Counted from the first letter of the stretch, positions 53,445 to 64,000 are shown. The stretch is DNA of 64,000 bases from Thalassia testudinum (GCA_037157565.1 JAZHRO010000063.1:154182501-154246500); one strand, 5' to 3'. Translations and numbers: made by a program. Notes: generated by a model from the letters alone, not told the origin.

Positions 53445-53939
53445 TGCCAGGAAGGCACAACGTGGCCCTATCTGTACTGTCCGTCTTCTTCTTCTTGTAG
53501 AGGGTGCCACGATGCTCAGATCGGATGGTTCCCGAGATGCCGGACAGTAATCGTTGCTCTGGATCCATCCGTATGATCGGATTATCCATCCGAAACCCAT
53601 ATGGATGTCACATTGCCCCCTTGGCCGTTGATCTTCCTCGGGCTTAATGTGTTGCTGCGAGACTCCGATCTAGATGATTTTAGAGGAGTTAGTCTTTGAT
53701 CGTCATCCCGATAAGATCCGTATGGTCTAATCGTCCATCTAAGGCCCTGAAATAAATCCTATTTTCTCCTGACCATAAAAGGACCTAATTAACCTAAAAT
53801 ATAAACAACTACTCTAAATGCAGAATAATGCATGCTATGTAATATTTATATCATGATATGCAGTGTTAAGCCTAGGAACTTTCTTAAATAAGCATTTTAT
53901 GATGAATTTATAAGTGTTTATCATACCCCCATGCTTACT

Positions 53940-53960
53940 TTTTGCTAGTCCCTAGCAAAA
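53940..53960 (-). other. pre-PPT hairpin (element B)
   Basis: TTTTGCTAG/CTAGCAAAA with loop TCC. The purine-rich GCATGGGGGTA on the minus strand between it and the LTR is the PPT. Confidence 0.85.
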
Positions 53961-55311
53961 TTAACCTAGATGCTATGTATAACAGTAGAATTAGGATTAG
54001 ATCAGTTAGGCCTAAGTCATTTATTAACAATAGAAAATTTCAACTAAGGTCCTAAACTACGAAAACTCAACAGTACCCGGGCGTCTACGACCGCCCAAGT
54101 TCTCGCATTATTTGAGAAGGGAAGGTATATTCTTTTTTTATTTTTCTTCTTTTCTAATTTTTTTGTACTTTTGGAATTTGAGAGTTCCGGGATAACTTTT
54201 TACGGCTACCCGACCCGCCCAAGACTCGAAAAGGACTCTAAGTACTAGGCATCTTTATGAAAAAGTGATAGACTCACAAAACGGCCGTTAAGACGGACTT
54301 CGGGTTTCTATGAACCTAGGTGACCTTGCCTAAAAGTTTATATTTACGATCGGTAGCTTTCTCCCTACTTTTATTTATGGGGTCAACACATGGGCGAACC
54401 CAGTGTATATCTCCCCGATTTATTCTACTTCCCCGCTTCTTCCCTAAGTGTTTTGGGAATTATTGTGCATTTTTTTTTGTGAGCTGGGTTCTGGACAACC
54501 GGGCAATGAGTTGTTACCACCGACAACTTGCCAGCCATACTCGTGTGGTGAAGTGTGGTTTTATTTATTTTATTTATTTTCTCCTTTTTTTTTTGAGTGT
54601 TTCTTTTTTTTTTCTAAGTAGGTGGCTTCCCTGATCTTAGATTTACCTAAAGGCAGTACAACGAAAATGGTCATGTGGCTGGGCTCTGGACAACCGGGCG
54701 ATGAGCTATTACCATCAACAACTTGCCAGCCATACCACCCAAGTCAATCCATTAGCTACCCAATTTTCGTAAAAATCGCCGAAAAGTGAGTCAGTGCAAA
54801 AAGAATGTGTGTAGATGCTTAGGCTTAAAGTCCCCCCAAATCAGAGGACAGGTTGATAAGTCGCATACTTATCATCCCAAATTATTTACCAGATAAAAAT
54901 AAATTTTAATTGGTGAGGACTCGAGACTAAATCCACATTCGAGTGGACACCCGGGCTAATTAAGCCCGAAGACCTGAAGAGTATAGGTGTTTAGGTCCTC
55001 TCGTATCATTTCCTAAAGTTAATAACTTACAAATGCCTAAGTTCTCTTTTCCTAATTTCTTTTTTTATCTTTTTTCAAATTTTCAATTTTTTTAATTTTA
55101 TAAGAAACTAAAAGAAATTCTACAGAGTTAACATAATGATTTCAAGAATTGATTATGCACCCCCCATGCCTAAATGATGTAATATCCTCATTGTAAAAAT
55201 AAAGACATGAAAAGGGCAGAGTAAATAGAACATCACCTGAGTGTCGTGAAAATTCGATCAGCTCCACAGAGAGAAGAGTGTATACACACATGCTAAGTTT
55301 AATGCCTTCAG
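53961..55311 (-). other. B 3' region with an internal direct repeat
   Basis: Non-coding. Two copies, about 195 bp apart, of a roughly 50-bp unit: TCTGGACAACCGGGCAATGA ... ACAACTTGCCAGCCATAC at 54490-54540 and 54685-54738. The same pair occurs in A (52128-52153 joined to 60058-60085, and 60225-60280). T-rich stretches flank each copy. The function is unknown. Confidence 0.7.
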
Positions 55312-57021
55312 CTAGGCATAACATACATACAAAGAAGAAATTGAGAATTCACAAGTGCGAGTCAGAATCAAAATAAGGAGGTTGATCCTGAAACTCGTCT
55401 GTAGAAGATGTGCACAGACGTGGACGAGATTATGGTGCATACCCATGCCCCAGGGTTGAGTGGTTCTCAGGTTCTGGATGAAAATCACCCAGAATCGAAG
55501 GTTGTTGTGTTTGCAGGGCCAGGCCTGCAGTTTAGTGGTGTGCAACCCAAGACAAAAGTGTTGGAGAATGGGTAAAGATGGTTTAATAGGTGCGGTTGTC
55601 CACTTAACATCTAGCTCAGAAAAATAATCAGTTATTTCGAGCTTGGGTTGCACGTGAAAGATATCGTAAGGGTCCTGGTAGAAAGTTGGTGGTTTTAGGT
55701 CAATAGGTACCCTTAAATCCAAAATCAAACTTCCCTCAAAATTAGCCTCCCAAATTTTTATTTCAACAATTCTATCCTCCAACATCAAGGGCTCAGGCTT
55801 TGGGACCTCTAGCATATTATTCACCCCATATGATTCTCCTAAGTCTAGAAATCGTGGCTGAATCAAGATTGACTTGGGCATAAAGATCTCAGAAGTCAGC
55901 TCTTCGGGGTGCAGATGAGGATTGGGGTCACTAATTGAATCATCAAGGTTTGGATCCTCCAAGTTAACCCCAACCGAATCCAAATCTTCAATGAACGGGC
56001 TATCAAATGGTTCATCAAATTCCGCATGCCCGTTTGTCTCACTGAAATCATTTTCCTTATGTTCAAGTGAGACTTCAGCTAAAGATTCTTCACCCTTAGA
56101 GTCAAAGAATTGATGATCCTCATTTATATATGTCTCAAAATCATAAATCATTTCATGATCCAAGGGGACATAATTTTCTTCGTTTCCTGACTTAGGGATC
56201 TCAAGTGAATCAATCGATTCATCCTCAAATGGTTGCTCTAGCCCAACCTGGTCATCCCCGGTCTCAGAAAATGTATCCCCCCTGATAGTTACTTGAGCGG
56301 GTTCAGACATTGGCTCTCCTGAAGGGGGTTCACCTTGAGAATCATCCCAAGATTTGACTAATGCAACAACAAATTTCATTCTCAACCTCGACAATTTCCC
56401 AAGAAGGAACTCACCCCAGTCCCTATCCCTAACACTTTGGAGCAAATCCAATAGAGAACTATTAAGTTCATCAATCATTTTGATCATAGGCTCCAATGCT
56501 TCAATGCATGGTGTTGGCTGGGCATCTAAAGATTGTATGGTGTTCCTCAAATTAGCCAACACTCTATCTTGGATCTGGTTCACCTGAACCGACTGGTTCG
56601 ATTCAGGTTTGGGTGGGTTTGGGTTGAATCTAGGGGAGTCAAGATGTTGAGGTTCTTGGGTCCCTCCATGAAAGTAGGTCATTCTAGGTTGTTTAAAGGA
56701 TGGTGGCGACCTATATTCAGTGGAATACTGGGGAGGGTAGGTGTTATAATCATGATATCCTTCCTGATTGTAGATCGGGTTGGTTTGGTCATCAAAGGAT
56801 GGAGATCCATAATCATTATAGCTCTGGGAAGGATAATAATCATAGTCTTGTCGTCCAGGGTTAGGCCCTGAACCCTGAGGTCCAGATTCATATCCCCAAT
56901 CAAAGTCATCTCGGCTAGTGGATGGATAATTACAAGTTAAGTCGGGATAGTAATCATCTTGGGGCTAAGTGGCGGTAGGAGGATAGGATGTGAAATGTGT
57001 GTAGGATGTGGAAGGGTACAT
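55312..57021 (-). pseudogene. 569-codon ORF of element B, family not recognised
   Basis: An ATG at 57021 (MYPSTSYTHF) opens a frame with one stop (TAG, near 56964); the next 456 codons from 56682 are open. The order is: (1) residues 1-115, Tyr/Asp/Pro/Ser-rich disordered region with YPSTS, DYDYYPSQSYNDYG and NTYPPQY; (2) residues 130-230, Leu-rich helical block (LANLRNTIQSLD, IDELNSSLLDLLQSVRDRD, KLSRLRMKFVVALVKSWDD); (3) a 200-residue acidic block; (4) residues 400-510, IVEIKIWEANFEGSLILDLRVPIDLKPPTFYQDPYDIFHVQ and WTTAPIKPSLPILQHFCLGLHTTKL, which looks folded. No gag zinc knuckle and no enzyme motif. A relic of the same protein is in element A. The long open frame in a decayed region suggests past selection. 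Confidence 0.7.
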
Positions 57022-58258
57022 GTTGAAGTATGGAGGGAAATCAAAAGAGAAAGGAGCCGTACAATACAAAAATACAAGCATGTCCTTAGTTTGGGTAGCC
57101 TAAAGGTCTACAGACTCTCAGAATCCGTCCTAAGATTATAGACAATTTACTCTACTTATGTCCAGGCAATCCAACTAGTTAGAAGGAGGGACTGGGGAGA
57201 AGGTTCTTCCTTTGGCTTGCACCTCCGGTTCTTAATGTACCCCCCAGCCGCAGTCGTTTAACGCTACTCCCCTAGCTAGACATCAGATTGACTAGTATAA
57301 GCAGGTTAATCGTGAACAATCTCAATCTGGATCCTGACGATCGAACCAGTCCTTAGGGCCAACGTCTAATCAATTTTAGTTAGGCTTGGGACAATGGTGC
57401 TTCAAGAATGTGAAGGGCCCTTTAGATGGGTTGTGCCCTTAATGATCAGTTAAAATGTGTGTGCGTGCACAACCAGGGTTTTCAAACAAGGTTATTTGAT
57501 GATGTGTCTTTTAGGATTTAACCTTGTTTAGTAGCTTTTAGGGTTTAATTCTTAGGTTGGTTCAATCAAGGTTTAGTAGAACACTCCAAGTTTTGAAAGC
57601 ACGGGTGATGATATGTTCCTTTAAAAAAAAATAATAATGTGGAGTGCCTGGTTCAGCCCTAAGAATCAGCCCTAAGTGGCAAGCTACTTGATGGATCAGT
57701 TTTAGATTGAGTGGTGCGGCCCAGACAACTCAATCAATTGGCCTATTGCACCACTTAGTTAAGGCACACAAGAATGCTTAACCTATTTAGATTTCTACTC
57801 ACTTATGTGTATTTATTTGAAGTGTAACGGGTCCACAGGTCAGATCCTGGTTAAGTGGTAGAATCAGAGTGATTGTGTGCCTTAGGATAAGAAGTTGTGG
57901 TGTTAAGTGTGTAGCTTTCAGAAAAACCCACAATCAGATAACACTTTTTATTTTTTATTTTTATTTATGTCGATGGCGAGGTGAGTGGAGGTGGCAAACA
58001 AACAACCAAATATATCCTAAGGTTCATAAAAAGCACCTAAGTTGATTTGGGTTTGAGTTATTAGGTTATGGAATGAAAACTAAGGTGGGGGTGGTGTGGG
58101 GGACCCTTACAAAACACTCTACCCGCACATTACTCTGGTCTACCACACTTGGATCTCCATGCTAGGGTACCTGCAAGATAGTAGATCAAAGACAAGTAGG
58201 GTTAGTGCTATGTAAACGCAAGGAAACACAATAAACAATAAAGTAAATTCTGTTGCCT
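57022..58258 (-). other. B leader
   Basis: 1.24 kb, AT-rich, no coding sequence recognised. A short A-run is present at 57623-57633. Confidence 0.6.
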
Positions 58259-58275
58259 CCCCAGCAATGGCACCA
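58259..58275 (-). other. B primer binding site, tRNA-Asp type
   Basis: The minus strand reads TGGTGCCATTGCTGGGG, the tRNA-Asp PBS altered by transitions at former CpG or C positions; 3 bp from the LTR. Confidence 0.85.
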
Positions 58276-59374
58276 AAATGGTCGTGCATGTTTCGAGTGT
58301 TAGAAATCGAGGTTACAAGTAACCCGTCATCATAGTTGCAAAACACGTCCGTCAGATAAAATTTATATCGAAACTCCAAGGGAGTCCTGGGTCGAACATA
58401 GGGAGGAGACGTTTACTTTAGTTGAAAATCGTGCTTTGATTCGTTTCTTTTTGGTATTTTTGGGTTTTGTTATTTTTTTGTATTTTTGAAATAGAAGAAA
58501 ACAAGCAAACGTATCACAAGATTGAGATGTGGAACAAATATGATGTATATTACTTCCAATGTCAATTACAAGAAACTATGAAAGCATATAAAGAGACGGA
58601 GGTGAGAGGAAATCTCCCGAATCGACTGTTCGGCGAGACGACGGTGCTTGGCGGAAGCTCGGATGAAGGAGGTGGGGAGCGGGATGACGAAGGTGAGATT
58701 CTGGAGGACATTGGGTTGAGGAAAGCTTCGGCGTAGCTCCAGAATGGAGGTGAGAAGATGGAGTTGATCTGCTACCGGAATGGAGGTGGGAGGACAGCTC
58801 CAAGGTGACCTATGAAGGGAGATGGGAAGTTGGAGGAGTATTTGGTGGGGCAGAGGTTCGCTACACTAATAGGCACCTTAGGATCTTGAGAACAAGCACT
58901 AATGGAGCGTTGGTAGGCTTGCTAGAGCTTGGGAGTAGGTGGGAGTAGAGTAGGTAGAGATGGCTCAGAAGGGAGGGGGTGTAGTTCCTTTTATAGTGGA
59001 GGAGAGGCAAAAATCATATCTGGGTCTTTACTACGTCCACAAACGTCGCTGCAGCTATCGCTGAAGATCCGCCCTTCAATTGCTCTTGCTAGCATGCACG
59101 GGCCTTTAGTGACGTCCACAAATGTCGTTGCAGCTGTAGCTGAAGATCTGCCCTTCAATGCCTCTTGCTGGCACGCGCAAGCCTTTAGTGATAGCTACAA
59201 GTGTCGCTAAAGGCCCTCATAAATGTTGCTGAAGATCCACGCGTCTCCTTGCTGGTGTGCGCTGCGTGCTTCGCGCACCCGTGTCGCACGTGCGCTAGCA
59301 TGCGCGTACGCGTACGCTGCACTGCTGCTGCCGCATGCTGCGCGGCTGCTACTGAGCGGCCAGTCAAATTGGAA

Positions 59375-59447
59375 ATTGGGGGGGCTGTGGGGATTCGAAC
59401 CCGCACCCCACCCTTGAGAACTGCAGTCTAGACCATTGCACCAAGTG
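59375..59447 (-). other. tRNA-like module with A and B boxes in B 5' LTR
   Basis: A-box TGGTGCAATGG (59443-59433) and B-box GGTTCGAATCC (59401-59391) on the minus strand. The B-box is identical to the 3' LTR copy; the A-box differs by one transition. Same place and orientation. Confidence 0.7.
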
Positions 59448-59578
59448 TGTGGATGCGTCGTGAGAAGGAGCTTGGTGCAAAGCTTCCCAGCCGTTGGATC
59501 TTGATCTAACGGCTAGGATTCAAGGGCGCGGATGAAGAAGGAATTGGGCGGTGCTACTGGCCAGTGTTGGGCGGCCTG

Positions 59579-59600
59579 GATGGTGCCACGTGGCACCATC
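59579..59600. promoter_or_regulatory. perfect G-box palindrome in B 5' LTR
   Basis: GGTGCCACGTGGCACC flanked by GAT/ATC gives a 22-bp perfect palindrome centred on CACGTG; 463 bp from the LTR 5' end. Confidence 0.75.
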
Positions 59601-60053
59601 TGGACCGTTCGTCTTCTTCTTCTTGTAGAGGGTGCCACGATGCTCGAATCGGGATGGTTTCCACGATGTCGAACTGCAATCGTTGCTCCGGATCCATCCG
59701 TACGGTCGGATTATCCATCCGAAACCCATATGGATGTCGCATTGCCCTCTTGGACGTTGATCTTCCTCGGGCTTAGTGTGATGCTACGGGACTCTGATCT
59801 GGACGATTTCAGAGGCGTTAGTCTCCGATCGTCATCCTGATCTGATCCATATGGTCTAATCGTCCATCTGAGGCCCTGAAATAAATCATCTTTTCTCCTA
59901 ACCATGAAAAGGACCTAATTAACCTAAAATATAAACAACTACTCTAAATGCAGAATAATGCATGCTATGCAATATTTATATCATGATATGCAGTGATAAG
60001 CCTAGGAACTATCACAAATAATCATTTTACGATGAATTTATACATCTTTATCA

Positions 60054-60851
60054 TTACACACGGCAACTTGCCAGCCATACTCGTGCAGTGAAGTGGTTTT
60101 ATTTATTTTTTTTTTATTTTCTCCTTATTCTATTTTTTTCTATATTTTTTTTCTAAGTAGGTGGCTTCCCTGATCTAAGATTTACCTAACGATAGTATGA
60201 CGAAAATGATCTTGTGGCGGGGGTCTGGACAACCGACCGATGAGCTGTTACCACTGACAACTTGCCAGCCATACCACCCTAGATAGTTCATTAGCTACCC
60301 AATTTTTGAAGAATTCGCCAAAAAGTTAGTCAGTTGAAAAAGTGTGTAGATGCTTAGGCTTAAAGTCCCCTTAAATGAGAGGGTGGGTTGATAAGTCACA
60401 TACTTATCATCCCAATTTATTAGCCAAATTAAAATGAATTTGAATTGGCGAGGACTCAACACTAAGTCCACATTCGAGTGGACACCCGGGATAATTAAGC
60501 CCGAAGACCTGAAGAGTCTAAGTATTCAAGTCTTAAAGTATCAATTCCTAAAGTTAATAGCTTCCAAAAGCCTAAGTTATCTTTTCCTAATTTCTTTCTT
60601 TTTTATCTTTTTCAAATATTCAATTTTTTTTTGTTTTATAAGAACTAAAAGAAATTCTACAGAGTTAACAAAATGATTTCAGGAATTGATTATCCACCCC
60701 CCCATGCCTAAATGATGCAATGTCCTTATTATAAAAAATAAGGACATGAAAAAGGCGGAGTAAACAGAATATCACCTAAATTTCGTGAAAATTCGATCAG
60801 CTCCGCAAATAACGTGAAATATAAACACTTGCTAAATTTAATGCCTTTAGC
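60054..60851 (-). other. A 3' region, right of the B insertion
   Basis: Continues A's 3' region after the TSD, aligning with B 54525-55311. Includes the second copy of the CTGGACAACCG ... CTTGCCAGCC unit. No coding sequence. Confidence 0.75.
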
Positions 60852-62551
60852 TAGGCATAATATACACATAAAGAAGAATTTGAAAATTCATAAGTGCGGG
60901 TCATAATCAAAATCTAATGTTTGATCTTGAAACCCGTCAGCAGAATATGTCCACAGATGTGGACCAGATTATGATGTAGATCCATGTCCCAGGGTTGAGT
61001 GGTTCTAAGGTTCTAGATGAAAATCACCCAGAACCTAAGATTATTGTGTTTACGGGGTCGAGCCTACAATTTTGTGGTGTGCAACCCAAGACCAAAGTGT
61101 CGGATAACAGGTTGGTCTAATTCATTAAAATCGGGTGTCCACTTATAGTTCAGCTCGGTAAGATAGTCAATTATTCCAAGTGTGGGTCGCATGTGAAAGA
61201 TATTATAAGGGTCCTGATAAAAGGTAGGTAGTTTCAGGTCAACAGGAACTCTCAGATCCAAAATTAAAGTTCCCTCATAATTAGCTTCCCAGATTTTTAA
61301 TTCCAACTTCCTATCCTCCGAAATCAATGTTTCCGGGACCTCCAAATCGTTGTACACCCCACCTAAAGTACCCAACTATAACAGTTGTGGTTGAATCAAA
61401 ATTGACTTGGGCACAATGATCTTAGAAGTCAGCTCTTCGAGGTGCGGATGAGGAATGTGATCACTGATTGAACCATCCAGATTCAAATCCTCCAAGTTAG
61501 CCCCAATCGAATCAAATTCCTCTATTATTAGGCTATCAAATGGTTCATCAGATTCCTCAGGCCCGTTTGTCTCACTAAAATCATTTTTCTCATGCTCAAG
61601 TAAGACTTTACCCAAAGATTCTTCACCCTCAGAGTCAAAGAATTGATGATCCTCATTTATATGTCTCAAAATCATATATCATTTCATGATCCAAGGTAAC
61701 ACAGTTTTCTTTGTTTCCTGGCTTGGGGATCTCTAGTGAATCAATTGGTTCATACTCCAAGGGTTACTCTAGACCAATCTGGTCATCTCCAATCTCAGAA
61801 TATGTATCCCCCGCGATAGGTGCCTGAGCAGGTTCAGACATTGACTCTTCTGAAGGGGTTCATCTTGAGAATCATCCCAAGATTTGAATAGGGCAGCCAC
61901 AAATTTCATCCTCAACCTCGACAATTTCCTAAGAAGAAACTCACCCAGGTCCCTATCCCTAACACTTTGGAGCAAATCCAATAGAGAACTATTAAGTTCA
62001 TCAATCATTTTTATTATAAGCTCCAATGCTTCAGTGCATGGTGTTCGCTGAGCTTCTAAAGATTGTATAGTGTTCCGCAAATTAGCCAACACCCTTTCCT
62101 TGATCTAATTCACCTGAAACAAATGGTTTGGTTCAGGTTTCGGTGGGTTTGAGTTAAATCTAGGGGAGTGAAGATATTGAGGTTCTCGGGTCCCTCTCTA
62201 AAAGTAGGTCGTTCTAGGTTGTTCAAAAGATGGTGGCGACCTATATTCAATGGAATACTGAGGAGGGTAGGTGTTATAATCATTATATCCTTCCTGATTG
62301 TAGATCGGGTTGGTTTGGTCATCAAAGAATGGAGATCCATAACCATTGTAGGTTTGGGAAGGATAGTAATCATGATCTTGTTGTCCAGGGTTAGGCCCTA
62401 GACACTGAGGTCCATATTCATATCCCCAATCAAAGTCATCCTGGCTAGTGGATGGGTAATTACAAGTCAAGTCAGAATAGTAATCATCTTGGGGATAAGT
62501 GGTGATAGGAGGATAGGATTGGAAATGTGTGTAAGATGTGGAAGGGTACAT
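60852..62551 (-). pseudogene. relic of the A/B-family ORF in element A
   Basis: Starts MYPSTSYTHFQSYPP at 62551 and aligns with B's protein in every part: the Tyr-rich N-part, LANLRNTIQSLEAQ (62040-62092), ELNSSLLDLLQSVRDRDLGEFLL (61910-61990), DFSETNGPEESDEPFDS, and the C-terminal block LKIWEANYEGTLILDLRVPVDLKLPTFYQDPYNIFH (61190-61290). Frameshifts near 62200, 61770, 61670 and 61375 and several stops break it. It shows that the ORF is a family feature, not chance. Confidence 0.75.
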
Positions 62552-62699
62552 GGTGAAGTAAGGAGGGAAATCAGAAGAGAAAGAAGGAGCCCTGCAATAC
62601 GAAAATACAAGACTGTCCTTAGGTTGGGTAGCCTAAAGGTTTACAGACTCTTAGAATCCATTCTAAGATTGTGGATGATTTACTCTACTTATGTCCAGG
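62552..62699 (-). other. start of A's leader, cut by an R-family LTR
   Basis: Aligns with B 57022-57165 (CTCTACTTATGTCCAGG) and stops at CCAGG where TGATGAGAGCC begins. Confidence 0.75.
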
Positions 62700-64000
62700 T
62701 GATGAGAGCCTCATCATGAGCCATAACTAGCTCATTTTGACCCAATAAAGAAGATAAAAGCTCCTACATAACCTAGAAGAAGGCCTAACTGAAGGAACAA
62801 GTGCCTTGAGAAGAAAACATGAAATAAAGGTTAAAATTGCAATTTTACCATTGCAGTACGTAAATGGGATTTCTCAGAGGCAAAACATAGGTCAAATGGT
62901 ATAAATGAGATAAAAAGAGGGTTGAGTCAATCAGAAATGGGTTCATGTGCAATCTAAGAAATAAATGACACTTGGTAACCCTAAAACAGACCCGCTTAAA
63001 TTAACAAGGTTCTGGTCAGAAAAAAAAACAAGTAAACCCTCTAAAAATCATGGAAAAACATCCTCCAGGGTTTAGAACACTTAATTTGGCCTTTGGAACC
63101 TAGTTTGACCTAGATTAGGGTCTTAGCTCTTCAATTAACCTAATTTAGGTTTTTACGCAAAATGTCTAGTCAAACGAGGTCAAACCTGAAATCCAACTTC
63201 GCCATTGGATTCCTTAGGTCCAAATTAGGTATATACCAAAATTTGGACCTAAGGAGAGGTCATCTTGACCTACTTTGCAATTTAGTACACCCAAATCACA
63301 AATTGGTCCCTATCTTTTGAATACCTTTGCAGAGAGCCCCCTAGGTTCTTCGCCTCCTTTACAAACCGGTCCTGCCGCCATTGCTAGGGCAGAACCGAGC
63401 TCCGGCGAGTTTCGGAGAGGAATTGCTCTCTAATCCCTCAGAGATTCCCTCCCAGAAATGGAAGGAGGATTCTCTGAGGAATTCCCTTCCTTATAAAGTC
63501 AATTACAATCGCTGGTGTGAACCCAATCTCTCGTGCGAACTCACGAGAGATTTGGGTATCCACCTTCCTTCCAACTCCGGCAAGCAGACATAATTGCGCG
63601 CTCTCCACGCACTGATAGGAGCAGCCAGCACCTATAAAACATCCCCCCAGACCCTGCCGCAGGACCCGAGCTTGATTTGGCCGAGTGTCCACCCCTAATT
63701 CATCTCCTCCTGCCCGGCCAAAAGTCCCAGCAAGCTCCGGCGAGCCCCCCTCTCCTCAGGAAGCTAACTCTGCCACAAAACCAGTGGCAGAGTTAGCTTC
63801 CTGACTTCCCTCCGCGTTGCGCAGTACCCGCGCACGCCGCCTCAGCCCCGTCGTCGCCGCCGTTCTCCCCCACTGGGCATCATCTTCTCCGGCGACAGCA
63901 GGTATTGCTGTCTGCCTTCCGTCTCCTTTCGTCCTTACAATTAGGTTAGAACTCCTCTCCATCCTCTCCTCTCTCTTTTCCCCCTGTTATCTCATTTGAT
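62700..64000 (+). mobile_element. R-family LTR, 5' part (runs off the window)
   Basis: Starts TGATGA-GAGCC-TCATCATGAGCC and aligns with solo LTR R from 13390 for 1.3 kb (GCTCCTACATAACC, ACCATTGCAGTAC, AAACATAGGTCAAATGG, CCATTGGATTCCTTAGGTCC). TATA-like CCTATAAAAC lies near 63631. Hairpins are at 63527-63550 and 63758-63802. Whether it is a solo LTR or the start of a full element cannot be seen. The left flank is CCAGG. Confidence 0.8.
63758..63802 (+). other. 19-bp perfect hairpin in R-family U3
   Basis: AGGAAGCTAACTCTGCCAC (63758-63776) and its perfect complement (63784-63802) around the 7-nt loop AAAACCA. Solo LTR R keeps only the inner 10 bp. Confidence 0.85.

Larger units (their letters stand above)
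52154..53923 (-). repeat. 3' LTR of element B (1770 bp)
   Basis: TGGTCATGCGTGTTTCG ... GTGTTTATCA. TATA box near 52861-52871 on the minus strand (CTATAAAAGG), tRNA-like module (53221-53292), G-box palindrome (53423-53444). Confidence 0.88.
52154..60053 (-). mobile_element. complete non-autonomous element B (7900 bp)
   Basis: LTRs 52154-53923 and 58279-60053 (1770 and 1775 bp) are very similar. PBS at 58259-58275, leader, one 569-codon ORF, 1.35 kb 3' region, hairpin and PPT. Flanks TTACC (52149-52153) and TTACA (60054-60058) match 4 of 5. The insertion splits a repeat of element A, and the uninterrupted version of that repeat is seen inside B at 54491-54545. No gag, protease, RT, RNase H or integrase motif is present, so mobility must have come from another element. 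Confidence 0.88.
58279..60053 (-). repeat. 5' LTR of element B (1775 bp)
   Basis: TGGTCGTGCATGTTTCG ... CATCTTTATCA, paired with 52154-53923. TATA region on the minus strand near 58990-59000 (CTATAAAAGG), tRNA-like module (59375-59447), perfect G-box palindrome (59579-59600). Confidence 0.88.
50138..62699 (-). mobile_element. non-autonomous element A (interrupted, 5' end not seen)
   Basis: Minus-strand order: 3' LTR (50138-51565), PPT and hairpin, 3' region (51566-52153), then after removal of B (52154-60053) more 3' region and the acidic ORF (about 60850-62551) with 148 bp of leader. At 62700 an R-family LTR begins. A's PBS and 5' LTR lie beyond the window. It is a close relative of B: the ORF and 3' region align over their length. 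It has no gag or pol motif. Confidence 0.75.

Noticed and set aside
1..64000. CRISPR arrays, operons or bacterial signals, rRNA genes
   Set aside because: There are no regularly spaced identical repeats, no polycistronic coding layout and no rRNA sequence; everything coherent is plant LTR retrotransposon.

Overview
This window is plant nuclear DNA made almost entirely of nested LTR retrotransposons. The evidence is: tRNA-Asp-type and tRNA-Met-type primer binding sites, Athila-type, Tat-type and Sirevirus-like gag/pol remnants, 1.4-2.8 kb LTRs, 4-5 bp target-site duplications (TSDs), and no recognisable host gene, rRNA or intact tRNA gene. It looks like heterochromatin of a large-genome angiosperm; I cannot name the species. 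Nearly every reading frame is broken, largely by stops of the kind made by C-to-T decay.

Nest, left to right. (1) 1 to about 4850, minus strand: the 5' half of a Sirevirus-like Ty1/copia element (LTR, PBS, gag, zinc knuckle, coiled-coil linker, protease, integrase), leaving the window in integrase. (2) About 4860-17029, minus: a non-autonomous tRNA-Asp-primed element, called N1 here, with one acidic ORF. Its roughly 2.75 kb 5' LTR is split into four blocks (7130-8117, 10299-10495, 12694-13389, 16155-17029) by three solo LTRs: S0 (8118-10293, TSD GTTAT), G1 (10496-12693, shared AGTG) and R (13390-16154, TSD GATAC). R belongs to the same LTR family as N1. (3) 17030-29860, minus: a Tat-type Ty3/gypsy element T. 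N1 interrupts it inside the second RNase H, and it carries four solo LTRs: S1 (17487-19146), S2 (21839-23622), D (24537-26993, TSD CATAT) and G2 (27036-29352, TSD CGAGG/CGGGG). (4) From 29861, plus strand: element P, which has Athila-like gag-protease but no RT or integrase. Its 5' LTR (29861-30580 plus 44135-45028) is split by a complete 13,549-bp Athila-type element on the minus strand (30581-44129, TSD GAGGG). (5) From 50138, minus: non-autonomous element A, inserted near the 3' end of P. A itself contains a complete relative B (52154-60053, TSD TTACC/TTACA) and, at 62700, the start of another R-family LTR that runs off the window.

How the parts relate. Athila, A and B share an identical 21-bp hairpin next to the polypurine tract, and Athila, A-lineage, B, P and N1 use tRNA-Asp-like priming. 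The simplest reading is that pol-less elements (N1, P, A, B) were mobilised in trans by an Athila-type partner. A/B, N1 and P each carry a different acidic ORF that I do not recognise.

The most unusual signals are regulatory modules inside LTRs: a plant snRNA-type USE plus TATA box at polymerase-III spacing, followed about 230-250 nt later by a T-run (R family); tRNA-like A-box/B-box modules at a fixed place in U3 (B, S2, weakly P); a G-box-centred palindrome about 460 bp from the LTR 5' end in six LTR copies; arrays of the palindrome AGACGTCT in unrelated Copia and Gypsy LTRs; and snap-back hairpins at the first bases of many LTRs.
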